Under the pieces are notes generated by a model. It was not told the origin of the DNA and did not search any database. It saw only the letters and a program-made list of their open reading frames with translations. Source: Faecalibacterium prausnitzii (GTDB taxonomy: Bacteria; Bacillota; Clostridia; Oscillospirales; Ruminococcaceae). From it: 64,000 nucleotides of DNA. Shown here piece by piece: positions 51,667-62,534 of this stretch. A program made the translations under genes and the position numbers. Numbering within the stretch: the first letter of the stretch is position 1; each line of letters starts with the position of its first letter. Location: NCBI RefSeq assembly GCF_003287405.1, contig NZ_PRLD01000001.1, forward strand, positions 62,001-126,000, given 5' to 3'.

Positions 51667-52302
51667 ATGTCCCGTTGTGTGATCCTTTCCGCCTGCCCGG
51701 TGCAGCCGGAGCTCAAGCGCCTGCTGCGCAGCGATGATTTTATCATTGCCTGCGATGCGGGCTACCGCAACTGTGTGCGGCTGGGCTGTAAACCAGATAT
51801 CATTGTAGGCGACTTTGATTCCGCTCCCTGTCCGCAGCAGGATACGGACGATATCGTTGTTCTTCCCCACGTCAAGGACGACACCGATACCGAGTATGCC
51901 GCAAAGCTTGCTGCACAGAAGGGCTTTGACGAGGTGCTTTTGCTGGGTGCACTGGGCGGCAGGCGGGTGGAGCATACCCTTGCAAACCTGTGCACCGGCC
52001 TTGGGCTGGAGCAGCGCGGCATCCGTGCCGCCTTGCAGGACGAGCGCTCCCGCATCACCTTTGTGCTGCCGGGCGAGAGCCGCAGCTATCCCAGGGAGGA
52101 GTTCTTCTACTTTTCAGCCTTCCCCATGGAAGGGCGCGCCGAGGGCGTGTATGAAAAAGGCTCCTTCTACGAGCTGGAGGATGCCGTACTCACAGCAGGC
52201 TATCCGCTGGGCGTAAGCAACGAGTACGCCGAAGGTTCAAGCTGCATCACCATCAGCACCCGGCAGGGCGCGCTGGTGGTGGTGGAGACCATCGCGGATT
52301 GA
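51667..52302 (+). CDS. thiN: Thiamine diphosphokinase
   Basis: 211 residues. Transfers pyrophosphate from ATP to thiamine to make ThDP. IVGDFDSAP (about 46-54) and VKDDTDTEYA (about 69-78) are the diagnostic motifs; the C-terminal beta domain is present. Start after GGAAGGAAGA. Followed by spoVM, as in Bacillus. Confidence 0.94.
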   Translation: MSRCVILSACPVQPELKRLLRSDDFIIACDAGYRNCVRLGCKPDIIVGDFDSAPCPQQDTDDIVVLPHVKDDTDTEYAAKLAAQKGFDEVLLLGALGGRRVEHTLANLCTGLGLEQRGIRAALQDERSRITFVLPGESRSYPREEFFYFSAFPMEGRAEGVYEKGSFYELEDAVLTAGYPLGVSNEYAEGSSCITISTRQGALVVVETIAD

Positions 52303-52335
52303 ACCATTCCCGGAACATTTTTGCCTGTCAGACGC

Positions 52336-52341
52336 TATAAT
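52336..52341 (+). promoter_or_regulatory. spoVM -10 region
   Basis: TATAAT 31 nt upstream of spoVM. The -35 side (GAACAT, 17 bp away) is not sigma-A-like. Mother-cell sigma-E control is likely from knowledge of Bacillus spoVM, but not shown by the sequence. Confidence 0.4.
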
Positions 52342-52372
52342 GGGGTAAACATGAGCGAAAGGCGGGGTGGAG

Positions 52373-52453
52373 ATGCAGGTAGTGGTCATTCGCAGCCCGA
52401 AAGCGCTGTGCGGCATTCTGCGCAAGCTGTTCGGCATCCGCAAAGAGAACTGA
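52373..52453 (+). CDS. spoVM: Stage V sporulation protein M (26-residue amphipathic peptide)
   Basis: MQVVVIRSPKALCGILRKLF followed by GIRKEN: exactly 26 residues, the length of Bacillus subtilis SpoVM, with the same layout: a hydrophobic N-end, a Pro at position 9, an amphipathic helix with Gly and Leu, and a basic tail. SpoVM senses the positive curvature of the forespore and anchors SpoIVA, the base of the spore coat. Position after thiN and before a sipL-like gene supports it. A GGGGTGGAG ribosome site precedes the ATG. Confidence 0.85.
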   Translation: MQVVVIRSPKALCGILRKLFGIRKEN

Positions 52454-52461
52454 ATCCATAA

Positions 52462-52499
52462 AAGGCCGGTGTGTGGCAGCTGCTGCACACCGGTCTTTT
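52462..52499 (+). terminator. spoVM terminator
   Basis: CCGGTGTG (52466-52473) / CACACCGG (52486-52493) with AAAAGG/TCTTTT flanks and a GCAGCTGC core. Confidence 0.85.
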
Positions 52500-52571
52500 G
52501 CTGTCGGCATACCGTCGTCTGCTGCCGCATACACTCTTACGGAAACGGACAGGGAAAGGAGCGCACTGCAC

Positions 52572-54089
52572 ATGGAACTGAAGATATTCCGGGACACGCT
52601 GCCGCAGGGCGGGGCGGGCTGTACCGTAAAGGCAGAACTTCCGCTGGAGACCGAGATCCGCATTTCGGACGATTTGCCGCCGGTGGGTAAGCTGGTAAAG
52701 TGCTTTGTCCACCCGGTGGTGCTGCAGCGGCAGCTGCAGCCGGGCAGACTTACCTTAGAGGGCTATCTGCGATGCACAGTGTTTTACCAGAGCGAAGCGG
52801 AAAAAGGCTTGTGCCAGACCGAGCAAAAGCTGCCCTTCACCCGGCAGCTGGAACTGCCGGAGCTGGCTTTTACCGCATGGACAGCCGTGGTGGAAGGGCA
52901 GACAGAGTACCTCAACACCCGCGCGGCAGACCCGCGCCGCATCGAGGTGCGAGGTGCCTATGGGCTGGTGGTCACGGTACACACACAGTGCAAGACCGAG
53001 GTCATTACGGCGCTGGCAGATGGCGGTATCGAGCAGCAGCTGCGCACACTGCAAGGCGTGCGCAGCGTGGCCGTGCTGGATAAGCTGGTCACTTTGGAGG
53101 GCGAGCTTGTCTTTGCAAAGCCTCCGGCGGCTGTACTGGATATTACCGGCAACGCCTGTGTGGCAGAGGTAAAGCTGCTTGCCGGTAAAGCTGTGGTCAA
53201 GGGGGAGTTGCGGGTGCAGTGCGCGTGGCGGGCAGAAGGGGATACTGCCCTGCAAAGTCAGGCGGCGGCGCTGCCCTTCCAGCAGGTGATAGATCTAGAG
53301 GGCATCACCGAGGACTGCCATTGCTTATGTGTGGCAGAGCCGGTGGGGTTTACCCTGTCGCAGGCAGAAAGCGCCGCTGCCCAGCTGACGGCAAACGTCA
53401 TGCTGCATCTGCGGGCATGGCGCAGCTATCAGCTGCAAGTAGCGGTGGATGCTTTTTCCACCCGGTTTGAAACGGAGCTCACACCGCAGCCGCTTGTCAC
53501 GGAGCAGCTGCTCTGCACCCTGAACGATACCGCCACCGCCACAGGCTCCGGCCCGCTGCCGGATGCAGGGGCGCAGCTGCGGGCCTGCTTTGTGCACTAC
53601 GGTCCGCAGCAGACCGTCCAAAAAGGGGAGGGCTGGGTGCTTACCGCCAAAGCAGTGGTAACAGCCCTCGCAGAAAATACCCTCGGCGAGCTGGAAAGCT
53701 ACGAGAAAACCTTGGAGGTCAATATCCCGCTGCCCATCACACCGCCGGAAGGAACTATGCTTGTGCCGGAATGCTGGCTCAGCACTGAGAACGTGCAATG
53801 CACCTGTGCGGGCGGTACGCTGGAAGCAACGATTACAGTCCGGGCAGAGGGCACGATCTTAGGCTGTGCCACAAGCCCGGTCATCGGCAGTATCATCCTT
53901 GGTGACCCGCTGCCCGACACCGACCCCGAGATCGCCTTGCGCATCTACTACGCGCAGGCGGGGGAGGAGGTGTTTGCGGTGGCCCGGCGGTTCCATGTGG
54001 CCCCGGCGCAGATCCTTGCGGCAAACCAGCTGGAGGAAGAGCTTACCAGCCTGCCGCAGGCACAGCGGCTGCTGATCCCAGTCACCTGA
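52572..54089 (+). CDS. sipL: DUF3794/SPOCS and LysM protein, SipL-like
   Basis: 505 residues. Repeated SPOCS (DUF3794) domains occupy most of the protein, and a LysM domain ends it (about 455-505, YYAQAGEEVFAVARRFHVAP). The only LysM/DUF3794 protein with a known role is Clostridioides difficile SipL, which binds SpoIVA and helps coat assembly on the mother-cell side. The neighbour spoVM, whose product also works with SpoIVA, agrees. Start ATG at 52572 after AAAGGAGCG; an upstream in-frame start lies in the spoVM terminator. Confidence 0.82.
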   Translation: MELKIFRDTLPQGGAGCTVKAELPLETEIRISDDLPPVGKLVKCFVHPVVLQRQLQPGRLTLEGYLRCTVFYQSEAEKGLCQTEQKLPFTRQLELPELAFTAWTAVVEGQTEYLNTRAADPRRIEVRGAYGLVVTVHTQCKTEVITALADGGIEQQLRTLQGVRSVAVLDKLVTLEGELVFAKPPAAVLDITGNACVAEVKLLAGKAVVKGELRVQCAWRAEGDTALQSQAAALPFQQVIDLEGITEDCHCLCVAEPVGFTLSQAESAAAQLTANVMLHLRAWRSYQLQVAVDAFSTRFETELTPQPLVTEQLLCTLNDTATATGSGPLPDAGAQLRACFVHYGPQQTVQKGEGWVLTAKAVVTALAENTLGELESYEKTLEVNIPLPITPPEGTMLVPECWLSTENVQCTCAGGTLEATITVRAEGTILGCATSPVIGSIILGDPLPDTDPEIALRIYYAQAGEEVFAVARRFHVAPAQILAANQLEEELTSLPQAQRLLIPVT

Positions 54090-56523
<2,434 letters not shown>

Positions 56524-56558
56524 AGTGACCTTCCGAATGTCAAAATACAAATAATTTC

Positions 56559-56595
56559 AAAAGCTTCTGCAACGCTGTTGCAGGGGCTTTTTTGT
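56559..56595 (+). terminator. ligA terminator
   Basis: AAAAGC-CTGCAAC (56559-56573) / GTTGCAG-GCTTTT (56577-56591), long T tract. Confidence 0.85.
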
Positions 56596-56629
56596 TTGAT
56601 TGTTCCCAGTTCTAAGAACGCGCAAAGCG

Positions 56630-56637
56630 CATACAAT
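56630..56637 (+). promoter_or_regulatory. spoIIIA operon sigma-E-like -10
   Basis: CATACAAT fits the sigma-E -10 consensus CATACAnT and lies 35 nt before the spoIIIAA GTG; the -35 side (around 56609-56615) is poor. In Bacillus this operon is sigma-E dependent. Confidence 0.5.
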
Positions 56638-56672
56638 GCTAGCACAAAGCTTTCGTGGAAGGAGAAACCAAA

Positions 56673-57563
56673 GTGGACGAGTATTACCGGGCTGTCAAAG
56701 CCCTTCCCGCTTGGCTGGCAGCACCGCTGGCACAGTTGCCTGCACAAACGGCAGTGCGCGTGCAGGAGCTGCGGCTGCGTATAGGCTGTGCGGTCACTTT
56801 TGCCGTACAAGGACGGCAATGCGCTGCTTCAGTTTTGCCGGGTTGTCCACCGGCATTGGCTGCAATGCGGCTGGATGCGCTGCAGATAGAGGAGATCTTC
56901 CACACCCTTTGCAACGGCTCGGTACACACCCATGAAAGGGAGCTTGCCGAGGGCTACCTGACCACTGCCGCCGGCAACCGTGTGGGCGTAGCGGGACAGT
57001 TCGTGCAGCGGGAAGGGCAGAGCATTGCGCTGCAAAAGGTCACCTCGCTCAACCTGCGAATCGCACGCAGCTGCGCCATCTGCCTGCCGCCCGCGCTGGA
57101 CAAGCTGTTGGAGCAGCATTTTACCGGGCTGCTGGTGGTGGGAGAACCCGGCAGCGGCAAGACCACCCTGCTGCGCACCATCGCCCTGACGCTGGCCGAG
57201 CGGCAGCGTCTGGTGGCAGTGGTGGACGAGCGGGGGGAACTTTTCCCGCCGGAGCAGCCCCTGCCGCCGTTGGAGCGCATTGGCGGGGTGGATAAAGCCC
57301 GTGCCGTCCAGATGGCGCTGCGCACACTGGCACCGCAAGTGATCCTGCTGGACGAGCTGGGCAGTCTGGAGGAAACGATGGCACTGGAACAGGGCTTTTT
57401 CAGCGGGGTGGACTTTATTGCCAGCATCCATGCGCCGGATGCCGCACAGGCGCAGTGCCGCCCACAGGTGCAGACCCTGCTGCAACGCGGGATGCTGCGG
57501 CAGCTGGTCGTCCTTGCCGGGCGGGAGACGCCGGGCTGCATCCGGGAGGTGCGTGCCGTATGA
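56673..57563 (+). CDS. spoIIIAA: Stage III sporulation protein AA
   Basis: 296 residues. Secretion-type ATPase: Walker A VVGEPGSGKTTLLRT (about 157-171) and Walker B VILLDELG (about 226). Thought to power the SpoIIIA-SpoIIQ channel between mother cell and forespore. Start is the GTG at 56673 with AAGGAG 8 nt before; the GTG at 56655 has no ribosome site. Overlaps spoIIIAB (ATGA). Confidence 0.95.
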   Translation: MDEYYRAVKALPAWLAAPLAQLPAQTAVRVQELRLRIGCAVTFAVQGRQCAASVLPGCPPALAAMRLDALQIEEIFHTLCNGSVHTHERELAEGYLTTAAGNRVGVAGQFVQREGQSIALQKVTSLNLRIARSCAICLPPALDKLLEQHFTGLLVVGEPGSGKTTLLRTIALTLAERQRLVAVVDERGELFPPEQPLPPLERIGGVDKARAVQMALRTLAPQVILLDELGSLEETMALEQGFFSGVDFIASIHAPDAAQAQCRPQVQTLLQRGMLRQLVVLAGRETPGCIREVRAV

Positions 57564-58024
57564 GCAGCCTTCTGCGCGGGTTTAGTCTGCTTTTGCTCCC
57601 GCTGTGCGGCTGGCTGGCGGGGGACGCAGTACAAGCCAAAACCACCCTGCATCTTGCCGCCTTGCAGCGCACCATCGCGTTATTACAGCGCATCCGGCAG
57701 GAGATACAGTACCGCCGGGCAGACCTGCAAAGCCTCTACCGGCAGCTTTGCCGCGAGGGGGTGTTAGCGCAAACTCACGATGGCACATTGCAGCAGCTGC
57801 CTGCACCGGGGCAGCTTTCGGCGACAGAACGCGCCTGCTTCACAGAATGTTTTGGCGGTCTTGGCCGTGCAGAGGCCGCACAGGAATGCGAACGGCTGGA
57901 TTACTATACGGCGCGGTTCGAGGACTATTTGCAGCAGGCACGCCGCGCAGCACAGCGGCAGGCCGGTCTGCCGCACCGTCTGGGATTGGCAGGCGGCATG
58001 ATGCTGGCGCTGCTCTTTTTGTAA
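57560..58024 (+). CDS. spoIIIAB: Stage III sporulation protein AB
   Basis: 154 residues with N- and C-terminal membrane helices and a GspF-like central region (LHLAALQRTIALLQRIRQEIQYRRADL). Part of the SpoIIIA complex. Overlaps spoIIIAA by 4 nt. Confidence 0.9.
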   Translation: MSSLLRGFSLLLLPLCGWLAGDAVQAKTTLHLAALQRTIALLQRIRQEIQYRRADLQSLYRQLCREGVLAQTHDGTLQQLPAPGQLSATERACFTECFGGLGRAEAAQECERLDYYTARFEDYLQQARRAAQRQAGLPHRLGLAGGMMLALLFL

Positions 58025-58051
58025 AGGCTGTATGGGACAAAGGAGAAACGG

Positions 58052-58246
58052 ATGGATATCGAGCTTGTGTTCAAAATTGCGGCCATCGGCATCATAGTCG
58101 CGGTGCTCAATCAGCTGCTCATCCGCTCCGGGCGGGAGGATCAGGCCATGATGACCACGCTGGCCGGGCTTGTAGTGGTGCTCTCCATTCTCGTCAAGCA
58201 GATCAGTACCCTGTTTGCTACCATCCGGTCTTTGTTTGCGCTATGA
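58052..58246 (+). CDS. spoIIIAC: Stage III sporulation protein AC
   Basis: 64 residues, two membrane helices, MDIELVFKIAAIGIIVAVLN typical of SpoIIIAC. Membrane subunit of the feeding channel. Overlaps spoIIIAD by 4 nt. Confidence 0.93.
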   Translation: MDIELVFKIAAIGIIVAVLNQLLIRSGREDQAMMTTLAGLVVVLSILVKQISTLFATIRSLFAL

Positions 58247-58626
58247 GCGCGGCAGTTCCGGTACTGACGGCGCTGTTGCTGGCAGCCTTTGCAGGCATTC
58301 TATTGCAGCGGTACTCCCCGGCGTTTACACTGCTGCTTTCGCTGGGTGCTGCGGTGTGGCTGCTGCTCCGTCTGGCACAGCCGCTGCGCGGGGTACTGCA
58401 AGCATTCGTGCAGCTGGGGCAGCGCACCAATGCGCAAGCATTTTCCTGCCTTTTGCGCAGCGCTGGGATTTTGCTGCTGGCAGATTACGTCCGTACTCTC
58501 TGCGAGGAAGCCGGAGCGGATGCCCTTGCATGGTGCGCCGGGCTGGCGGGGCGGTGTCTTGTACTGGCGGCAGTATGGCCGCTGCTGGAACAGATATTCC
58601 AGACGATCTGGGGGCTGGTGGGATGA
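58243..58626 (+). CDS. spoIIIAD: Stage III sporulation protein AD
   Basis: 127 residues with four membrane helices; SAGILLLADYVRTLCEEAG is the SpoIIIAD block. Starts inside the spoIIIAC stop (ATGA) and overlaps spoIIIAE the same way. Confidence 0.92.
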   Translation: MSAAVPVLTALLLAAFAGILLQRYSPAFTLLLSLGAAVWLLLRLAQPLRGVLQAFVQLGQRTNAQAFSCLLRSAGILLLADYVRTLCEEAGADALAWCAGLAGRCLVLAAVWPLLEQIFQTIWGLVG

Positions 58627-59681
58627 AAAAACGCAGCCTTATCATTTGCGTGGTAATACTGAGCATTCTGTGCAGCAAAACTACTCTGAAAGCTGCGGCT
58701 GCAGAAGTCGCACCGTGGCAGACTTATCTCGAAAAAGCACCTGTGCAGGCCGAGCAGTTTGCGGCAGACCCGCTGGGCACCCTGCTGCGTTTGTTTGCCG
58801 CCGAGCCGGTGCAATTGCTGCGGGATGCGCTGCAACAATATGCCGCTATTCTGCTTTTTTTATCGCTTGCAGCCGGGCTGGCATTTCTCTTGCAGGACAC
58901 TGCCGACAAAGCACTGCTGGAACTGGCTGCTGCCGGTGGCTGTGGCGTTTTATTGTGGCAGGAACTGGACAAGCTTGCCGCCGCGCTGTGTACCCGGATG
59001 GCCGGGTGGAAAAGCTATCTGCTGGGCTTTTTGCCGGTATATAGCGGCGTACTGGCGGCTGGCGGGGAGTGGAACGCCGGAGCGGCTGCAAACGGCTTTC
59101 TGCTCACGGTGCTGTGTTTTATCGCACAGGCGGTCACTCTCTGGCTGCAGCCGCTGCTGCGCAGCTACCTTGCCATCAGCATGGCCTGCGGCATCAGCTC
59201 CCGCAAAAGCCTGTCCGAGGGCTGCACCCTGACCGGGCGGCTGCTGCGGCAGGCCATCGGCTGGGCGGGCAAAGCGTTTGCCGCCCTGATGAGTATTCAG
59301 CGCGTGGTAACGGTGCAGCTGGATCGTTCTACCTCTCGTCTGGGGCAGCTGCTGACCGGCAGCGTGCCCATCGTGGGGCAGGCGCTGAGCAGCGCGGCAG
59401 ACGCGGTGTTGGCCGGGATGCAGCTGCTCAAAAGCACCCTTGGTATTGCCGCATTGCTCAGCATCGGGGCAGAGTTTGCGCCCTTGTATCTCGGGCTGCT
59501 GGTACATCTGTTTTTTCTGTCCTGCTGTAGCTGGCTTGCCGGGATCGGCGGGCTGGAGCAATGCCATAAGCTGCTGCAATGCTTTGCTGAAGCCGCGCGC
59601 TGTATGGCGGCAGTCACGGCCTTGTTTTTCATGTTGTTTGTGGTGGGCATCGTGCTGCTGATGCTGACAGGGGGTGGTTAG
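58623..59681 (+). CDS. spoIIIAE: Stage III sporulation protein AE
   Basis: 352 residues: N-terminal signal-like helix, then about seven membrane helices, the largest membrane subunit of the SpoIIIA complex. Motifs QRVVTVQLDRSTSRLGQLL and GSVPIVGQALSSAADAVLAG fit the family. Overlaps spoIIIAD by 4 nt. Confidence 0.93.
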   Translation: MKKRSLIICVVILSILCSKTTLKAAAAEVAPWQTYLEKAPVQAEQFAADPLGTLLRLFAAEPVQLLRDALQQYAAILLFLSLAAGLAFLLQDTADKALLELAAAGGCGVLLWQELDKLAAALCTRMAGWKSYLLGFLPVYSGVLAAGGEWNAGAAANGFLLTVLCFIAQAVTLWLQPLLRSYLAISMACGISSRKSLSEGCTLTGRLLRQAIGWAGKAFAALMSIQRVVTVQLDRSTSRLGQLLTGSVPIVGQALSSAADAVLAGMQLLKSTLGIAALLSIGAEFAPLYLGLLVHLFFLSCCSWLAGIGGLEQCHKLLQCFAEAARCMAAVTALFFMLFVVGIVLLMLTGGG

Positions 59682-60161
59682 ATGCAGGCATTTCAGCGGG
59701 CTGCGGCAGTGTTCTGCATGGCGTGCATCGGGGCGGAGCTGGTCAGTCTTTTTGGCGGACAAGGCTGGGCTGGCCGGTGCATAAAAGCCGTAGCCGGGCT
59801 ATATATTTTAGCAGTCCTTCTTGCGCAGCTGCCGCACCTGCCGGGCAGGGTTGCGGCCGCTTTTTCGGGCAATACAGCCCCGGCGGCTCTGTCTGCTATA
59901 CAGTCGGATGTACTGGAAACGGAGATCTTGACCCAGACCAAAGCCCGGCTGGAGGAGTATTGCGCCGTACAGTGCCGTCAACAGTTCGGGCTGGATATTC
60001 GTGTGACAGTCACACTGGAAAAAGCCGGGCAGCAGGTCGTGGTAAAAAAGGCTGTTGCTGCTTTCCCGGCGGGCTGCACCGCAGCCCAAAAGCAGGCAGC
60101 GCTCAGCTTTTTGCAGCAGACGCTGGGTGCTCCAACGGCAGCGGAGGAGAGCACACCATGA
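59682..60161 (+). CDS. spoIIIAF: Stage III sporulation protein AF
   Basis: 159 residues: two N-terminal helices, then a soluble ring-building domain (about 70-150). Starts directly after the spoIIIAE stop and overlaps spoIIIAG by 4 nt. Confidence 0.9.
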   Translation: MQAFQRAAAVFCMACIGAELVSLFGGQGWAGRCIKAVAGLYILAVLLAQLPHLPGRVAAAFSGNTAPAALSAIQSDVLETEILTQTKARLEEYCAVQCRQQFGLDIRVTVTLEKAGQQVVVKKAVAAFPAGCTAAQKQAALSFLQQTLGAPTAAEESTP

Positions 60162-60670
60162 AAAAGAACGAATTGCTTTCCGTTTTTCGCTCTCTGCAAA
60201 GCAGCAAGGGCCGCACTTCGCTGGCGGTGGCTGTCGGTGTACTGGCAATGCTGCTGCTTTTGCTGTCGGAACTTTTACCCGGTGGCGATACGCAGAAAGC
60301 AGCGGCATCCACCGCCCAAACAGCCACCGTCAGCCAGTATCAGACCCAGCTGGAGCAGCAACTGGAAGGGCTTATCAGTCAATTGCAGGGAGCGGGGCGC
60401 ACCACGGTCATGGTCACCCTGACCACCGGAGAGGAGACCGTCTATGCGGTGGACACCCAGACCGGGGAGCTGCAGCAGCAGGAGACCCATGTTCTTTTGC
60501 AGGATGGCTCTGCGCTTGCCGAGACAACCTATCTGCCGCAGGTCTGCGGGGTCGCCGTGCTGTGTGAGGGCGGGGGAGATGTCCGCATTGCAGCCCGCAT
60601 CACCGAGCTGTTGCATTCGCTGCTGAATCTGCCCACGAACCGCATCTGTGTGGAACAGCGCAAGCGCTGA
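60158..60670 (+). CDS. spoIIIAG: Stage III sporulation protein AG
   Basis: 170 residues: one membrane helix (about 21-41) and an extracytoplasmic RBM domain with LEGLISQLQGAGRTTVMVTL and CGVAVLCEGGGDVRIAARIT. In Bacillus SpoIIIAG forms a large ring channel in the intermembrane space. Confidence 0.92.
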   Translation: MKKNELLSVFRSLQSSKGRTSLAVAVGVLAMLLLLLSELLPGGDTQKAAASTAQTATVSQYQTQLEQQLEGLISQLQGAGRTTVMVTLTTGEETVYAVDTQTGELQQQETHVLLQDGSALAETTYLPQVCGVAVLCEGGGDVRIAARITELLHSLLNLPTNRICVEQRKR

Positions 60671-60731
60671 GCCGCTGCTTTGATCAAGTACCGAAATAGT
60701 TTTACCGAAAACCCAAAGGAGGAAGCGTTTT

Positions 60732-61355
60732 ATGAGAGCACTTTCCAGAAACACCCGCAGGGTCACCGCCCTGACACTGGCGGCGGCACTGGTCATTGCC
60801 GTCTACTTAAACTGGCAGTATGCCCGGGCGGACATCACCCCGCAGACAGAGGACGACACCCTCATGGTCTCGGCAGAGCCGGTGGAAGCAGATGCCGAGA
60901 CCACCATCACGGATGCGCTGCCCACAGAAGCAGAAGCGGCCTCCGGTGCCAGCAAAAACTACGGCGAAGCACAGCTTGTCAGCGTTGCAAACGACAGCGG
61001 CACCCGCTTTTTTGAACAGGCCCGTCTCAAGCGGGAAAAGGCACACGATGAAGCCATGGACACCCTGCAAAAGAGTCTGAAGTCCTCCTCCCTGACAGCG
61101 GAGGAGAAAAAGGAGTACACCGCACAAATGGCGGCAGGGCTGGAAGATCTGAACGCAGAAAATGAGATCGAGACACTGGTGCGCGCCAAGGGCTTTGCGG
61201 ACTGCCTGTGCTTTTTACAAGCAGGGAGGGCAGACCTGACCGTGATGACGGCAGGCGAGCCGCTTACGGCGGCACAGGTGGCGCAGATCCGGGATGTAGT
61301 GATGAACAAAAGCAGTGTGACCGCCCAGAATATCACGGTGGTGGAGGTAAAGTAA
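60732..61355 (+). CDS. spoIIIAH: Stage III sporulation protein AH
   Basis: 207 residues: membrane helix (about 10-28), acidic linker, then a YscJ/FliF-like domain with FFEQARLKREKAHDEAMDTLQ, which binds SpoIIQ across the intermembrane space. Last gene of the operon; I see no clear terminator after it in 61356-61470. Confidence 0.93.
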   Translation: MRALSRNTRRVTALTLAAALVIAVYLNWQYARADITPQTEDDTLMVSAEPVEADAETTITDALPTEAEAASGASKNYGEAQLVSVANDSGTRFFEQARLKREKAHDEAMDTLQKSLKSSSLTAEEKKEYTAQMAAGLEDLNAENEIETLVRAKGFADCLCFLQAGRADLTVMTAGEPLTAAQVAQIRDVVMNKSSVTAQNITVVEVK

Positions 61356-61477
61356 TCGCACTCTATTTATGCGGACACCCCGGCGGCGCAGGTGCAGTTT
61401 TTCTTGCAGGCAGAAAGCTGTATGCGCTGCCGGGATGCCATTCCGTGCTGATTTCCATCTTCTTTTCCAAACAAGTA

Positions 61478-61507
61478 TTGAAATTGCCCCCGCATTGATG
61501 GTATAAT
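61478..61507 (+). promoter_or_regulatory. asp23 promoter
   Basis: TTGAAA (61478-61483), 18 bp, TATAAT (61502-61507). The leader to the asp23 ATG is about 130 nt. Confidence 0.65.
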
Positions 61508-61644
61508 AACTCTATCAAAAATGAATGCTGCGTGCCTTTATGCACCGCACAAGGGCGCGTTTGAACACAAAAGGCGGGCACGGCAGACCGGTTCCAACAA
61601 TTTGAGACCGCCGCCGGAGCAGCCTTTGGATGGAGGACAGCACA

Positions 61645-62004
61645 ATGGATTTACAGAACATGGATCTTCAGGGCGGCAGCCTTCAGATTTCGACCGAGGT
61701 CGTGGGTAAGATCGCCCGCTGCGCCGCACTGGAAGTGGATGGCGTTGCCGAGGTATCCTGCGGCGTGCAGAACAAAAAGCTGAAAAGCCTGCTGGAATCT
61801 GCCAGCATCCAGCCGCCTGTGGTGGTGGAGATGCGGGACGGCACAGCCAGCATCACCCTGCACCTGATGATGCAGTTCGGCGCACGGATCCCCTCTGTGG
61901 CTGAAAAGGTACAGGAGAACGTCAAGTCTGCTGTACAGAACATGACCAATGTGACGGTCAGCCGCGTGGATCTGGTCATTGCAGGCCTTACCGAAGCGCA
62001 GTAA
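61645..62004 (+). CDS. Asp23/Gls24 family envelope stress protein
   Basis: 119 residues, DUF322: STEVVGKIARCAALEVDGVAEVS and ITLHLMMQFGARIPSVAEKVQENVKSAV. In clostridia this gene precedes nusB (Bacillus yqhY). A link between envelope or acetyl-CoA carboxylase control and growth is suspected. ATG at 61645 with GGAGG 8 nt upstream. Confidence 0.9.
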   Translation: MDLQNMDLQGGSLQISTEVVGKIARCAALEVDGVAEVSCGVQNKKLKSLLESASIQPPVVVEMRDGTASITLHLMMQFGARIPSVAEKVQENVKSAVQNMTNVTVSRVDLVIAGLTEAQ

Positions 62005-62035
62005 CAAATTCAGCAAAAAATCATATCAGAAACGA

Positions 62036-62068
62036 TCCTCCTCCCGGCACGCCCGGCGGGGAGGGTTT
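62036..62068 (+). terminator. Hairpin between asp23 and nusB
   Basis: CCTCCCGGC / GCGGGGAGG with GTTTG; imperfect and with a short T run, so termination is probably partial. Confidence 0.5.
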
Positions 62069-62087
62069 GTATTGCGAAAGGAACATT

Positions 62088-62534
62088 ATGGAAAATATTC
62101 TGCCCCGTAGAGAAGCCCGTGAAAACGCCTTTTTGCTGGCGTTTTCGCAGACCTTTGGTGACATTCCTCTTGCCGAGGCACTGTCCAACCATGCCGAGAA
62201 CGATGAAGAACATCCTGTGGATGCATTCAGCCGTCTGCTGCTGAATGCCTACTATGATCATTCCGCAGAGGTGGATGACGAGATCCGTGCCCATCTGCGT
62301 AACTGGACCATGGAGCGTCTGCCCCGCGTCAGCCTGACCGTGCTGCGTCTGGCTGTGGCCGAGATGCTGTTCGGCGGCGAGAACAAGCCCGGCGTTGCCA
62401 TCAATGAGGCTGTGGAGCTGACCAAGAAGTACGGCGCGGGCGAGGACTACCAGTTTGTGAATGGCCTGCTGGGTACTGTGGCACGCGACCATGGTCTGAG
62501 TGATGAAGCCGTCGCGGAGTCGGCTGAACAGTGA
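62088..62534 (+). CDS. nusB: Transcription antitermination factor NusB
   Basis: 148 residues, all-helical. RREARENAFLLAFSQTF at the start and VAINEAVELTKKYGAGEDYQFVNGLLG near the end are the NusB signatures. With NusE it binds boxA of rRNA operons. Stop overlaps the next gene start (GTGA). Confidence 0.94.
   Translation: MENILPRREARENAFLLAFSQTFGDIPLAEALSNHAENDEEHPVDAFSRLLLNAYYDHSAEVDDEIRAHLRNWTMERLPRVSLTVLRLAVAEMLFGGENKPGVAINEAVELTKKYGAGEDYQFVNGLLGTVARDHGLSDEAVAESAEQ

Noticed and set aside
48907-51975. 1022-codon open frame antisense to prkC-rsgA
   Set aside because: Crosses two real genes and an intergenic gap; composition typical of GC-rich antisense frames.
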